A stretch of 64,000 nt of DNA from Pyxidicoccus fallax (lineage in GTDB: Bacteria; Myxococcota; Myxococcia; Myxococcales; Myxococcaceae), in assembly GCF_012933655.1 (NCBI RefSeq), contig NZ_JABBJJ010000008.1:27977-91976 (forward strand), read 5' to 3'. A program made the translations under genes and the position numbers. Below, piece by piece: positions 51,534-59,741 of this stretch (within the stretch, counting starts at the first letter, position 1; each line of letters starts with the position of its first letter). The notes under the pieces were generated by a model. The model did no database searches, had not been told where the DNA came from, and saw only the letters and a list, made by a program, of their open reading frames with translations.

Positions 51534-53618
51534 TCAGTTCCGGTCGAGGTACGCCTTGTAGGCGTCGAAGCCGTGCTCGCGGCCGAGGAAGTCCTTCACC
51601 AGCTCGGAGGCGGGCTTGGAGCCGCCGGGCTCCAGCACGGTGCGGCGGTACTTCATCGCCGTCTCACGGTCCAGGTACCCGTGCTGCTGGAAGGCCGTCT
51701 CCAGGTCCTTCGCGATGACCAGCGACCAGAGATACGTGTAGTACGCCGCCGAGTACCCATCCAGGTGCCCGAAGGCGACCTCGAAGTGGGTGCCGTCGCG
51801 GTGCTCGTGCTTGAAGGGGCTGAGCTTCTGCTGGAGCGCCACCAGCGCCTTCGTCGTGTCGAAGCCCGGCTCGCGCGAGTAGTAGTCCAGGCTCACCGCG
51901 GACAGGAAGAGCTGCCGGCGCGACCACAGCCCCTTGCCGAACTCCTTCGACGCGCGGAGCTTCTCCACCAGCTCGGCGGGAATCGGCTCGTTCGTCTGGT
52001 GGTGCTTCGCGAACTCCGTCAGCACCTGCGGGTTGCCCGCCCACTGCTGGAGCAGCATGGACGGCGTCTCCACGAAGTCCCACTCCAGGCGGGTACCGGC
52101 GATGCCGGCCCACTTCAAGTGGCCCGCGAAGACGGTGTGCAGCAGGTGGCCGAACTCGTGGAAGAAGGTCTCCACCTCGTCGTGCGTCATCAGCTCGCCG
52201 GGGCGGGCGAAGTTGCAGACGAGGACGCCCTCCGGGTAGCGCTTGCCGGCCTGACCCGCGACGAGGTCGAACTGGGCGGCGTGCTTGTACTTGTCGTCAC
52301 GCGGGTGCATGTCCAGGTAGATGCGGCCCAGGAGCGTGCTCCCGTCGAACACGTCGTACGCCTCCACCTCGGAGTGCCACACCTTCGTGTCGTCCACCTT
52401 GCGCCAGGTGAGGCCCCACATGCGCGCGGTGATGTCCATGACGCCGGCCTTCACGCGGCCGTACTCGAAGTAGGGACGCACGGCCTGCGAGTCGAAGCCG
52501 AAGCGCTCGGCGCGCAGCCGGTCCTCGTAGTAGTCCTGGTCCCACGGCTCCAGCGCCTTCGCGCCGGGCACGTCCTTGCGCTTGCGCGCGAGCAGCTCCG
52601 CGAACTCCTGCTTCGCGCGGGCTTCCGTGGCGGTGGCCATCCGGTCGATGAAGTCCGTGGCCGCCTTGCGCGTGCGCGTCATCTTCGTCTCGGTGGTGTA
52701 CGCGGCCCAGTTCTCGTAGCCCAGCAGCGTGGCCAGCTCGTGCCGCTTCGCGATGAGCTGTTCGAGCACCTGCTGGTTGCCGGGGAAGGCGCGCTGGCGG
52801 TAGGTGCGCCACAGCTTCTCGCGCGCCTTGCCGTCCTTCGCGTACGTCATGAAGGGGATGTAGTCCGGGTAGTTGGTGGTGATGGCCACCTTGCCGTCCT
52901 TGCCCGGCGCGTGCGCCTTGCGGAAGTCCTCCGGCAGGCCGTCCAGCTCCTTCGGGGTGAGGGACACGGTGCGCACGTCCCCGGCGATGTTCTTCCCGAA
53001 CTGCTGGCCGAGCTTGATGAGCTCCTCGTTGAGCGCCTTCACCTTCGCGCGCGTGGCGTCGTCACGGTCCACGCCGGCGCGGCGGAAGTCGAGCAGCGCG
53101 CGCTCCATCCAGTAGCGGGTGGCGCCGTCGGTGCCGGACAGGTCCACGGCCACGAGGGTGTCGTAGACGCCGCGGTCCTGGGACAGCTCCACGTTGGCGG
53201 CGTCCACGCGCTGCTCACAGGCACGGGCGGCGTCGCGGAAGCCGGCGTCCGGGTGCACCTCGCGGGCGAGGCTGGAGCGGTTGGCGGCGGCGATGAGCGC
53301 GCCGAGGGCCGCGTCGTACGCGGCGAGCACGGCCGGGCCGTCCTTGCGCGCGTCGAGCTTCTTCAGCGCGGCCACCTGGGTGCGGGCCGTCTCGAGGTCC
53401 GCGTCGCAGGCGGCGGTGAAGGCCTCCGCGGTGCCAGCGAGGAGGTCGGAGCCGCGAGGAGGCGGAGGCGTCTGGCGGGGCTCGGCCGCCGCGGGGGGCG
53501 TGGCGGGAGCCTGGGCCTGCTGGGTCTGCTGGGGGGCAGGCTCGGTGGCCGCGGTGCCGTGCGTGCAGCCGGCGGCGGTCAGCGCGGCGGAGAGGGTGAG
53601 GGCAGTGAGTCTCTTCAA
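51534..53618 (-). CDS. M3-family zinc oligopeptidase lipoprotein
   Basis: This 694-residue oligopeptidase has a lipobox TAAGC near residue 18 and a Pro/Gln linker. The M3 (thimet-oligopeptidase-like) fold carries HEFGH from about residue 486, zinc His pair plus catalytic Glu, in VETFFHEFGHLLHTVF. The third zinc ligand is presumably the Glu in TRLEWDFVETPS about 25 residues later. M3 enzymes trim peptides shorter than about 20 residues; the lipid anchor implies an envelope location. The start is TTG with GGAGGA at good spacing. The repeat array lies in its upstream region, between it and the CheR-like gene. Confidence 0.92.
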   Translation of the reverse strand: MKRLTALTLSAALTAAGCTHGTAATEPAPQQTQQAQAPATPPAAAEPRQTPPPPRGSDLLAGTAEAFTAACDADLETARTQVAALKKLDARKDGPAVLAAYDAALGALIAAANRSSLAREVHPDAGFRDAARACEQRVDAANVELSQDRGVYDTLVAVDLSGTDGATRYWMERALLDFRRAGVDRDDATRAKVKALNEELIKLGQQFGKNIAGDVRTVSLTPKELDGLPEDFRKAHAPGKDGKVAITTNYPDYIPFMTYAKDGKAREKLWRTYRQRAFPGNQQVLEQLIAKRHELATLLGYENWAAYTTETKMTRTRKAATDFIDRMATATEARAKQEFAELLARKRKDVPGAKALEPWDQDYYEDRLRAERFGFDSQAVRPYFEYGRVKAGVMDITARMWGLTWRKVDDTKVWHSEVEAYDVFDGSTLLGRIYLDMHPRDDKYKHAAQFDLVAGQAGKRYPEGVLVCNFARPGELMTHDEVETFFHEFGHLLHTVFAGHLKWAGIAGTRLEWDFVETPSMLLQQWAGNPQVLTEFAKHHQTNEPIPAELVEKLRASKEFGKGLWSRRQLFLSAVSLDYYSREPGFDTTKALVALQQKLSPFKHEHRDGTHFEVAFGHLDGYSAAYYTYLWSLVIAKDLETAFQQHGYLDRETAMKYRRTVLEPGGSKPASELVKDFLGREHGFDAYKAYLDRN

Positions 53619-53810
53619 GGGCGTGGGTCCTCCGAATCCAACGGAAACGCCAGAGCGTCATGCCACATCCCGGCGCCTTCCGCTCGCCGGTGGGGCAGGC
53701 GGGCCATGGCGGGGGGGCACCCGAGGATGGGATGGGCGGCTGCTTCCCGAGCTTGAAGGAGTACGCCCGCGCCGGATGCGCCCGGTGGAGACGCCGCCCT
53801 CCGAGGCGGG

Positions 53811-54540
53811 TCGCGCTCTCGGGGGCGTGAAGCCCGGACGCTCGGGCCGGTGCGAGGCCGCGCGGAATGGAAGTTCCATTCCCCATCGGCGGATCGCGCT
53901 CTCGGGGGCGTGAAGCCCGGACGTTCGGGCTGGTGCGAGGCCGCGCGGAATGGAAGTTCCATTCCCCATCGGCGGATCGCGCTCTCGGGGGCGTGAAGCC
54001 CGGACGTTCGGGCTGGTGCGAGGCCGCGCGGAATGGAAGTTCCATTCCCCATCGGCGGATCGCGCTCTCGGGGGCGTGAAGCCCGGACGTTCGGGCTGGT
54101 GCGAGGCCGCGCGGAATGGAAGTTCCATTCCCCATCGGCGGGCCGCCCCCGGAGCGTGGAGTCCCAGTCGCTCGGGCCGGTGCGGAGCCTCGCGGAATGG
54201 AACTTCCATTCCGCATCGGCGGGTCTCCCCTGGAGGGTGGAGTCCCAGACGCTCGGGCTGGTGCGGAGCCGCGGAATGGAACTTCCATTCCGCATCGGCG
54301 GGTCTCCCCTGGAGGGTGGAGTCCCAGTCGCTCGGGCCGGTGCAAGGCCGCGCGGAATGGAAGTTCCATTCCCCATCGGCGGGCCGCCCCCGGAGCGTGG
54401 AGTCCCAGTCGCTCGGGCCGGTGCGGAGCCGCGGAATCGAGCCTCCATTCCGCATCGGGGCGCGTCCTCCGGTGCGAGGGGCCCCGGAAGCACGGGCTGG
54501 TGCGGGGCCGTGCGGAATGGAGCCTCCATTCCGCATGGGC
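53811..54540. repeat. array of nine palindromic repeats, 79-83 bp period
   Basis: Nine copies of the dyad GGAATGGAA-(G/C)-TTCCATTCC start at 53864, 53947, 54030, 54113, 54194, 54273, 54354, 54433 and 54514, so steps are 83, 83, 83, 81, 79, 81, 79 and 81 bp. The last two copies have a changed centre (GGAATCGAGCCTCCATTCC, GGAATGGAGCCTCCATTCC). The spacers of the first three intervals are identical. Intervals 4-5 and 7-8 are close relatives, as are 5-6 and 6-7. The array fills most of the 986-nt region between the divergent M3 peptidase and CheR-like genes. At least five frames are open through it, and the products are repeats of RNGSSIP, MEVPFPIGG and EWKFHSP type. I annotate no protein here. 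Confidence 0.9.
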
Positions 54541-54604
54541 GGGGCGCATGTTCTCCTCAGGGACCGAAGCCACGGCCAGACAAGCAAGAGGGGAGGTGCA
54601 CGCG

Positions 54605-55426
54605 ATGACGGACCGCGAATGCGTGGAGCTGTTGCAGTGGGCCGCGCCCCGGCTGCGCCTGCGCTGGGACGGCTTCCGCCGCGTCCGGGGGCAGGTGTGC
54701 AAGCGCATCGGCCGCAGGCTCAAGGATCTGGGACTGTCGGGCGCCGCGGAGTACCGCGCGCGGCTGGAGGCGGACTCCAGCGAGTGGGACGTGCTCGACT
54801 CGCTCTGCCGCGTCACCATCTCCCGCTTCTATCGAGACCAGCGCGTCTTCGACGTGCTGCGGGACGACCTGCTCCCCGCGCTGCTGGAGCAGTCACTCGC
54901 CCGAGGCGAGCCCGCCTTCCGCGTCTGGAGCGCCGGCTGTGCCTCCGGCGAGGAGCCCTACACGGTGAGCGTCCTCTTCCAGCTCGGGCTCCAGCCACGC
55001 TTTCCCGAGGCGCGGCTGGACCTGGTCGCCACCGATGCGGACGAAGCGCTGCTCGCCCGCGCGCGAAGGGGCTGCTACCCGCGAGGCTCCCTGCGCGAGC
55101 TGCCCGCGGAGTGGGCCCACGCCGCCTTTCCGGAGCCCGGCTCCGAGCCCTGTCTCGCCCCTCGCTTCCGCGAAGGCGTCACCTTCCTCCGCCAGGACCT
55201 GCGCGCGGAGATGCCGGACGGGCCCTTCCATCTGGTGCTGTGCCGCAACGTGGCCTTCACCTACTTCGCGCCGCCGCTGCAGCGCGAGGTGCTGAACAAG
55301 CTGGTGGCGCGGTTGGGTCCGGGAGGACTGCTCGTCATCGGCGGGCATGAGTCACTTCCCGAACATGACTCAGACCTGGAGCGCGCCGCGGATCCACTGC
55401 CTGTGTTTCGACGCGCCGCGCGCTGA
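54605..55426 (+). CDS. CheR-type SAM-dependent methyltransferase
   Basis: This 273-residue cytoplasmic protein has the CheR layout: an N-terminal helical domain with KRIGRRLKDLGLSGAAEYRARLEAD, then SLCRVTISRFYRDQRVFDVL. The SAM-binding domain carries GCASGEEPYTVSVL (motif I, about 116-130), DLVATDADEALLARARRG and LVLCRNVAFTYFAPPLQREVLNKL. CheR enzymes methylate Glu residues of chemoreceptors; many myxobacterial copies act outside chemotaxis. No receptor, CheB or other che gene is adjacent. GGGAGG precedes the ATG. The palindrome array ends 64 nt upstream and may belong to its promoter region. Confidence 0.88.
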   Translation: MTDRECVELLQWAAPRLRLRWDGFRRVRGQVCKRIGRRLKDLGLSGAAEYRARLEADSSEWDVLDSLCRVTISRFYRDQRVFDVLRDDLLPALLEQSLARGEPAFRVWSAGCASGEEPYTVSVLFQLGLQPRFPEARLDLVATDADEALLARARRGCYPRGSLRELPAEWAHAAFPEPGSEPCLAPRFREGVTFLRQDLRAEMPDGPFHLVLCRNVAFTYFAPPLQREVLNKLVARLGPGGLLVIGGHESLPEHDSDLERAADPLPVFRRAAR

Positions 55427-55577
55427 GGCCCTTTGGAACCGGGTCCGCGCGCACCCGTGAAACATGAACCATGTATCAACCGCGTGTGACGCGCCCCGCC
55501 TTGAGCGTGTCTCGGGTGCCCGGTACCACCGATGTCTCTCTTGGGGCCAATCCCCTGGCCGGAGGGAAGGCAACGAT

Positions 55578-56465
55578 ATGCGCAAGGCGCTGTGTACCGC
55601 GGTCGCGACGTGGATGCTGTGGGGCTGTGGTGGTGCGAATGGGGGCGAGGCGCCCCAGGCGAAGCAGGACGGGCTGACGCTGTCGTCGGAGGCGAGCGGC
55701 ACCTTCGCCCAGGGCGGCAGCGAGGTCTCGTTCGCCTCGCGCGAGGTGGAGCCGGGTGTGTACCGGCTGGAGGTGCGGCTGCGCGGGATGACGCTCACCG
55801 GCCTGATGGACCCGGCCAGCGGCGTGTCCACGATGGATGGCTTCGCGGACGAGGGCGCCACGGACACGCAGCTGGGTGACGCGGACCGCGAGCTGCTCTC
55901 CGCGCTGTACGGCGCGCTGAACGCGGAGCTGCCCGCTGGTGACGCGGCGGCCCCGGAGGCCATGTACCTTCGGCGCGCGGTGGGCCTGTGGGCGCAGAAC
56001 CCCTCCACCGTGGAGCTGAAGCGCACGGTGATGGGCGAGCAGGGCCGCGGCTACACCATGCTGTGCAGCTACGCGCGCTGCAATGGCACCTACACGGGCA
56101 GCTGCGGCGGGTACTACAACTGGTACTCGTACGCGAAGCACGACTGCAACAAGGGCGGCTTCGAGTACGGCAACAACCAGCAGATTGCCCAGCTCGGCGA
56201 CCACTTCTCGTGCAGCGGCGACGAGTACTACATGAGCGGCGGCTCGTGGGTGTGCGGCGAGCCGGACCACTGGTACCGCCCGAAGGTCATCGGCAACTGC
56301 TTCGGCCGCTGCGGCGGCGGCTGCGGCGGTGACACCCAGTACACGCTGGACGCCACCAACCACGACGGCTGCGTGCGCAACGGCCACGCCCTGGCGAGCG
56401 CGTACTGCGATGACCAGTTCGCGTCCGCGAGCGACGACGAGCTGTTCGCGCCGAACTGCTACTGA
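55578..56465 (+). CDS. secreted Cys-rich lipoprotein of unknown function
   Basis: This 295-residue protein has a lipobox WGC near residue 17, a beta-rich N-terminal half (EVSFASREVEPGVYRLEVRLRG) and a C-terminal half rich in Cys, Gly and Tyr (CSYARCNGTYTGSCGGYYNWYSYAKHDC and FGRCGGGCGGDTQYTLDATNHDGCVRNGHALASAYCDDQF). At least twelve Cys suggest many disulfides. The DATNHDGCVR and ALAS-YC-DQF pattern resembles the end of small secreted phospholipase/antifungal-like modules, but I cannot name a family. GGAGGG precedes the ATG. The next gene starts three bases after its stop, so an operon is likely. Confidence 0.7.
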   Translation: MRKALCTAVATWMLWGCGGANGGEAPQAKQDGLTLSSEASGTFAQGGSEVSFASREVEPGVYRLEVRLRGMTLTGLMDPASGVSTMDGFADEGATDTQLGDADRELLSALYGALNAELPAGDAAAPEAMYLRRAVGLWAQNPSTVELKRTVMGEQGRGYTMLCSYARCNGTYTGSCGGYYNWYSYAKHDCNKGGFEYGNNQQIAQLGDHFSCSGDEYYMSGGSWVCGEPDHWYRPKVIGNCFGRCGGGCGGDTQYTLDATNHDGCVRNGHALASAYCDDQFASASDDELFAPNCY

Positions 56466-56468
56466 GCG

Positions 56469-56852
56469 ATGACGGTCGGCTGCTCGAAGTGGAGACGGGC
56501 GGGCATGGGTGTGGCGCTGATGGCCGCGCTCGCGTGCTCGTCCGCGTCCTCGAAGACGCGCGCGGCGGAGGAATCCGTCCGGCGCTTCTTCGCGGCGCTG
56601 CCCTCGGAGGACTGCGCGGCGCTGCAGCCGCTGCTGGCCACCGGGGGCAGCGCGCGGCCCTGCGAGGAGACGGTGCGCGAGCTGCGTGAGCACGGCGTCT
56701 CGCTGGTGGGCATCCTCGGGTCGACCGTGGATGGGAGGGACCCGGAGGCGGTCATCGTCCGGGCGCGCATCGCCAATGGGGGCGAGGAGCGCAAGGAGCC
56801 GTGGCTCCTGCGCGTGGAGCGGCAGGCAGGCGCCTGGCGCGTGCGGTTCTGA
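56469..56852 (+). CDS. small lipoprotein, possibly NTF2-fold
   Basis: This 127-residue protein has a lipobox LAC near residue 22. A domain of about 95 residues follows with AEESVRRFFAALPSEDCAALQPLL and, near the end, PWLLRVERQAGAWRVRF. The pattern helix-pair then strand with -W-V- ending resembles DUF4878/NTF2-like lipoproteins. It lies 3 nt after the previous stop, so the two are probably cotranscribed. Function unknown. Confidence 0.65.
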   Translation: MTVGCSKWRRAGMGVALMAALACSSASSKTRAAEESVRRFFAALPSEDCAALQPLLATGGSARPCEETVRELREHGVSLVGILGSTVDGRDPEAVIVRARIANGGEERKEPWLLRVERQAGAWRVRF

Positions 56853-56881
56853 GAACTGGAGTACGCTCCGGCGGGCAAGAC

Positions 56882-57436
56882 ATGAAGAATCGTTATCGTC
56901 TGATGCTGGCCGCCGGCGCGGCGCTCACCGCGGCCCTGGTGGCGGTGGCGCTGTGGCCGACTTCGGGTGTTCAGCGGGAATCACCCGTGGCGGCTCCGCC
57001 CGCGGTGGCCGAGGCCGCGCCGCCCGCGCCGGAGCCGGTGCCCGAGCCGTCCGCCGCGCGTGAGCGGGCGGAGCCGGTGCTCGCGAGCGCGGAGTCGCCG
57101 GTGCCGGCGGCCACGGTGGTGCCATCGCAGCCCGGGGACGTGGCGCCCGAGCCGGAGGTGGAGGGCGCGCCCGCGCAGGAGAACGACGCGATTCCCGAGG
57201 AGCTGCCGCAGACGGCGCAGTGGCGGCTGGAGAAGACGACGCACATCACCACGCTGCTCGGGCGTGACGTGGAGCGCCTGGAGCGCGAGCGCGAGGAGGC
57301 CGAGGCGCGCGGTGACGAGCGGCGGAGCCAGCAACTCCAGGCGCTCATCCAGCGCAACCGGGCCCGGCTCCACGAGCTGCGGGAGCAGATCCAGGAGCTG
57401 AGCGAGGCGGCGAAGGAAGAGTCGACCGCGCAATGA
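56882..57436 (+). CDS. membrane-anchored protein with Pro/Ala linker and coiled coil
   Basis: This 184-residue protein has one N-terminal membrane segment (LMLAAGAALTAALVAVALW), a Pro/Ala/Glu linker of about 75 residues, and a charged coiled coil (HITTLLGRDVERLEREREEAEARGDERRSQQLQALIQRNRARLHELREQIQELSEAAKEE) ending the protein. Heptads are regular in the last 70 residues. I recognise no family. It follows the small lipoprotein by 29 nt and is probably in the same operon. Confidence 0.65.
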   Translation: MKNRYRLMLAAGAALTAALVAVALWPTSGVQRESPVAAPPAVAEAAPPAPEPVPEPSAARERAEPVLASAESPVPAATVVPSQPGDVAPEPEVEGAPAQENDAIPEELPQTAQWRLEKTTHITTLLGRDVERLEREREEAEARGDERRSQQLQALIQRNRARLHELREQIQELSEAAKEESTAQ

Positions 57437-57562
57437 GGCTCGCGTCGCGTCGCGGCGGGCTTCGCTCGCGCCGCGCTGGCACGCGGAGGCCGGGAGTGAG
57501 CCACCCGGGTTCGAACTCGCGTCGCCGCGCTTCGTTGCGTCGGTTCGCGATGCCGGTGGCGG

Positions 57563-57680
57563 GAGAGCCCGAACTCATTGCTCGCAAGCGCCGCGATGAT
57601 GAGGAGCGCTCTCGTGATGCCTGATTCAACGAGCCTCGGCAGGGACCGTTCCCCGCGACTTTCTCGTGTGGCTGCCGAGG
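57563..57680 (+). other. leader region with two inverted repeats
   Basis: GAGAGC (57563-57568) pairs with GCTCTC (57608-57613) with CTCAT/ATGAG inside. CCTCGGCAG (57634-57642) pairs with CTGCCGAGG (57672-57680). The two features lie in the 267-nt gap before the trypsin-like gene. No RNA family recognised. Confidence 0.3.
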
Positions 57681-57703
57681 GAGGTTCGTGGAGCCTCGTG
57701 CCG

Positions 57704-58936
57704 ATGGCGCTCCTGCTCCTGGCCCGTCGTTCGTACCCGCGACGTGTGGCTGCTCGGGGCAGACCGTGGTGCCTCGTCCTGACGTGGGTTGCCGTGCTGC
57801 TTGCCTCCGCCTGCCAGCCCACGGTGGAGGAGTTGCTCCCGTCCTCCTCGCGCGAGACGACGCGGCCCATCGTGCAGGGGACGGACGCGCCCGGGGACGA
57901 TGCCGTGGTGGCGCTCATCGCCCGCCGCACCCGGTGCACGGGTGAGTCCCCGGTGCTGCTCTGCACCGGAGCGCTCATCGCGCCGGACGTGGTGCTGACG
58001 GCGGCGCACTGCCTCGCCATCTTCGGACCCGAGGGGCCATACGAGGTCTACGTCGGACAGGTCCTGCTACCCCAGCCGGAGACCCGGGGTCGCTTCGCGC
58101 GTGTCACCCGCGCCATTCCCCACCCGGACTACGACGCCCGGACGCATGCGTATGACGCCGCGCTGCTGCGGCTCGCGGCGCCGCTGGACGTGACGCCCCT
58201 GCCGCTTTCGGAGTCCGCGGACACGGCCCTCGTCCCCGGTGCCTCCGCGCGCGTGGTCGGCTACGGGGACACGAGGGACGCCGAGGCTCTCGCGGGCCGC
58301 CGCCGGCAGGGAACCCTGACGGTGGCCCAGGTGGAGCCCGCGGCGTTTCGCGCCAGCCCCGCGCCGAGCATGAGCTGCGTGGGGGACAGCGGGGGCCCGG
58401 TGCTCCTGCGCGACGGTGCGCGCGAGGTGCTGGCGGGGCTCACCGTGAGCGGCGACGTCGCCTGCCGGAGCGAGGCCCTCAACGTGCGCGTGGACGCGCT
58501 GCTCGACGGCTTCATCCGCCCGTTCCTCGCGGAGGCGCCGGCACCCGGTGTGCCCACGCTTCCATCCGGGAATCTCTGCGGCGCCACGTGCGCCCGTGAC
58601 GAGGAGTGCCCGTCCGGACTCGCCTGTGTCTCCGTGGAGGGGGGACCGGGCCGCTGCATGCTTCCCGCGCTCCAGGCCGGGGACTACGGCGCGTCGTGCG
58701 CGGACGATGCCGCGTGCGGCACGGGCGTGTGCGCGCGGCTGGAGCCGGACGGAGCGGAGGCGTGTCGCTGCTTCACTCCATGCGCCGCGCCGCCACCCGA
58801 CCCGGAGCCGGAGGCACCCGCCGGACCCGAGGCAGGCTCGGGCGGCTGTGCGAGCGTGCCCGGCCCCGGGGGCCCCGGCCTGCTCGCGCTCGTGCTGGGG
58901 CTCGTCAGGCGCGCCCGCGTGTCCGCGCGGCGGTAG
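57704..58936 (+). CDS. secreted trypsin-like serine protease with MYXO-CTERM-like tail
   Basis: This is about 410 residues with an N-terminal hydrophobic segment and Cys (WVAVLLASAC). The chymotrypsin-fold domain begins IVQGTDAPGDDAVVAL, with the triad His in LTAAHC, Asp in YDAALLRL and Ser in CVGDSGGPVL. A Cys-rich module follows (CGATCARDEECPSGLACVSVEGGPGRCM), then an Asp/Pro/Glu linker and a C-terminal GGCASVPGPGGPGLLALVLGLVRRARVSARR, which has the Cys, hydrophobic run and basic end of MYXO-CTERM sorting signals. The start is uncertain: ATG at 57704 has no clear Shine-Dalgarno, an in-frame ATG lies further upstream at 57578, and GTG at 57746 would also give a lipoprotein-like signal. Confidence 0.85.
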   Translation: MALLLLARRSYPRRVAARGRPWCLVLTWVAVLLASACQPTVEELLPSSSRETTRPIVQGTDAPGDDAVVALIARRTRCTGESPVLLCTGALIAPDVVLTAAHCLAIFGPEGPYEVYVGQVLLPQPETRGRFARVTRAIPHPDYDARTHAYDAALLRLAAPLDVTPLPLSESADTALVPGASARVVGYGDTRDAEALAGRRRQGTLTVAQVEPAAFRASPAPSMSCVGDSGGPVLLRDGAREVLAGLTVSGDVACRSEALNVRVDALLDGFIRPFLAEAPAPGVPTLPSGNLCGATCARDEECPSGLACVSVEGGPGRCMLPALQAGDYGASCADDAACGTGVCARLEPDGAEACRCFTPCAAPPPDPEPEAPAGPEAGSGGCASVPGPGGPGLLALVLGLVRRARVSARR

Positions 58937-59049
58937 GCGTTCTCCCATCCGGGGCGTGGAGGACTCCCGCCTTCGCGGTTGAGTGCCACGCACGGCACCG
59001 CGCCGTGCCCGCCCATCGCGGGGCCCAGGCCTGCTCCCGGCGCCTGCCT

Positions 59050-59118
59050 GGAACGGAACCACCATTCCACGTGGGCCCGCTGGCTCCGGGCTCCCTCGCG
59101 GAATGGACGCTCCGTTCC
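59050..59118. repeat. two diverged relatives of the 53.8-kb palindrome
   Basis: GGAACGGAACCACCATTCC (59050-59068) and GGAATGGACGCTCCGTTCC (59100-59118) keep the GGAA(T/C)GG ... CC(A/G)TTCC arms of the array dyad and part of the spacer (CTCGCGGAATGG). They lie 50 bp apart in the 241-nt gap after the protease gene. Their relation is by eye. Confidence 0.5.
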
Positions 59119-59177
59119 GATCGAGCCCGCCGGCCTCGGGTTCGGGCACCGCGTGCGAGTGCCTGCCGCGCCAGGGC

Positions 59178-59576
59178 TCAGGCGCGGATGCTCGTCTTGC
59201 GCGCGCCCTTCCTCTTGTAGGCCTTGCCGGCCTTGAGCGGCGTCGTGTCCCCGCGCCCCGTGGTGCGCTTGGCGGTGCCCTCCTTGCGGTAGGCCGCGGC
59301 GGCCTCGGCCGGCAGCGTCTTGCGGCGCGACGTGCTGCTGCCCAGCTCCGGCACCGGCAGCTTCTTGCTCCGCGCCGTCAGGCCACGCCCCGGCGGCCGA
59401 CGCGGGCTGACCGTGCGGTCCTCGAACTCCGCCGTGCCCGTCGCCCGACGGCCGCTCTTCTTCGCCTTGTGGGTGCTCTCCCCGTAGGCCTCGCCCACGT
59501 CGGTGGGCTTCAGCGCCAGCGTCGTGCCCTTCTTCTTCGCGTTCTTCACGCGCACTGCTCGAGTCTTCTCAGGCAT
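59178..59576 (-). CDS. small Lys/Arg-rich basic protein A
   Basis: This 132-residue cytoplasmic protein has very high Lys/Arg/Thr/Ala content and no hydrophobic core: KKKGTTLALKPTDVGEAYGESTHKAKKSGRR then RKTLPAEAAAAYRKEGTAKRTTGRGDTTPLKAGKAYKRKGARKTS. GGGAGG precedes the ATG. Such proteins may be disordered and bind DNA, RNA or polyanions. It shares the RKTLP---AAA motif with the basic protein at 62.9 kb. Confidence 0.65.
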   Translation of the reverse strand: MPEKTRAVRVKNAKKKGTTLALKPTDVGEAYGESTHKAKKSGRRATGTAEFEDRTVSPRRPPGRGLTARSKKLPVPELGSSTSRRKTLPAEAAAAYRKEGTAKRTTGRGDTTPLKAGKAYKRKGARKTSIRA

Positions 59577-59741
59577 GGAACCTCCCAGGCACTCAGGTAG
59601 GGATGAACCTCCCTGGATGCCAGGGAGCGGCGGGGCGAGCGTGCCCCAGCGCAAGCGTCCGCTGCGCGCCACTCCACATCCCCGCCGTACCCGGGTACGA
59701 GGTTGCGCACGTACGCGCCCCGGTGCTCCCATGCTGTCACC

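Noticed and set aside
53811..54540. CRISPR array
   Set aside because: The conserved part is a palindrome with one central base, spacers are long and often identical, and no cas gene is near.
53215..54819. Repeat-rich minus-strand proteins across the array
   Set aside because: Several overlapping frames are equally open, the period rotates the frame and no ribosome-binding site fits.
55427..55577. Riboswitch before the Cys-rich lipoprotein
   Set aside because: A GGTACCACCGATG stretch recalls the end of GEMM-type elements, but the rest of the consensus is absent.
57508..57517. tRNA T-loop (GGTTCGAACT)
   Set aside because: The flanking stems do not pair and no acceptor, D or anticodon arm can be drawn on either strand.
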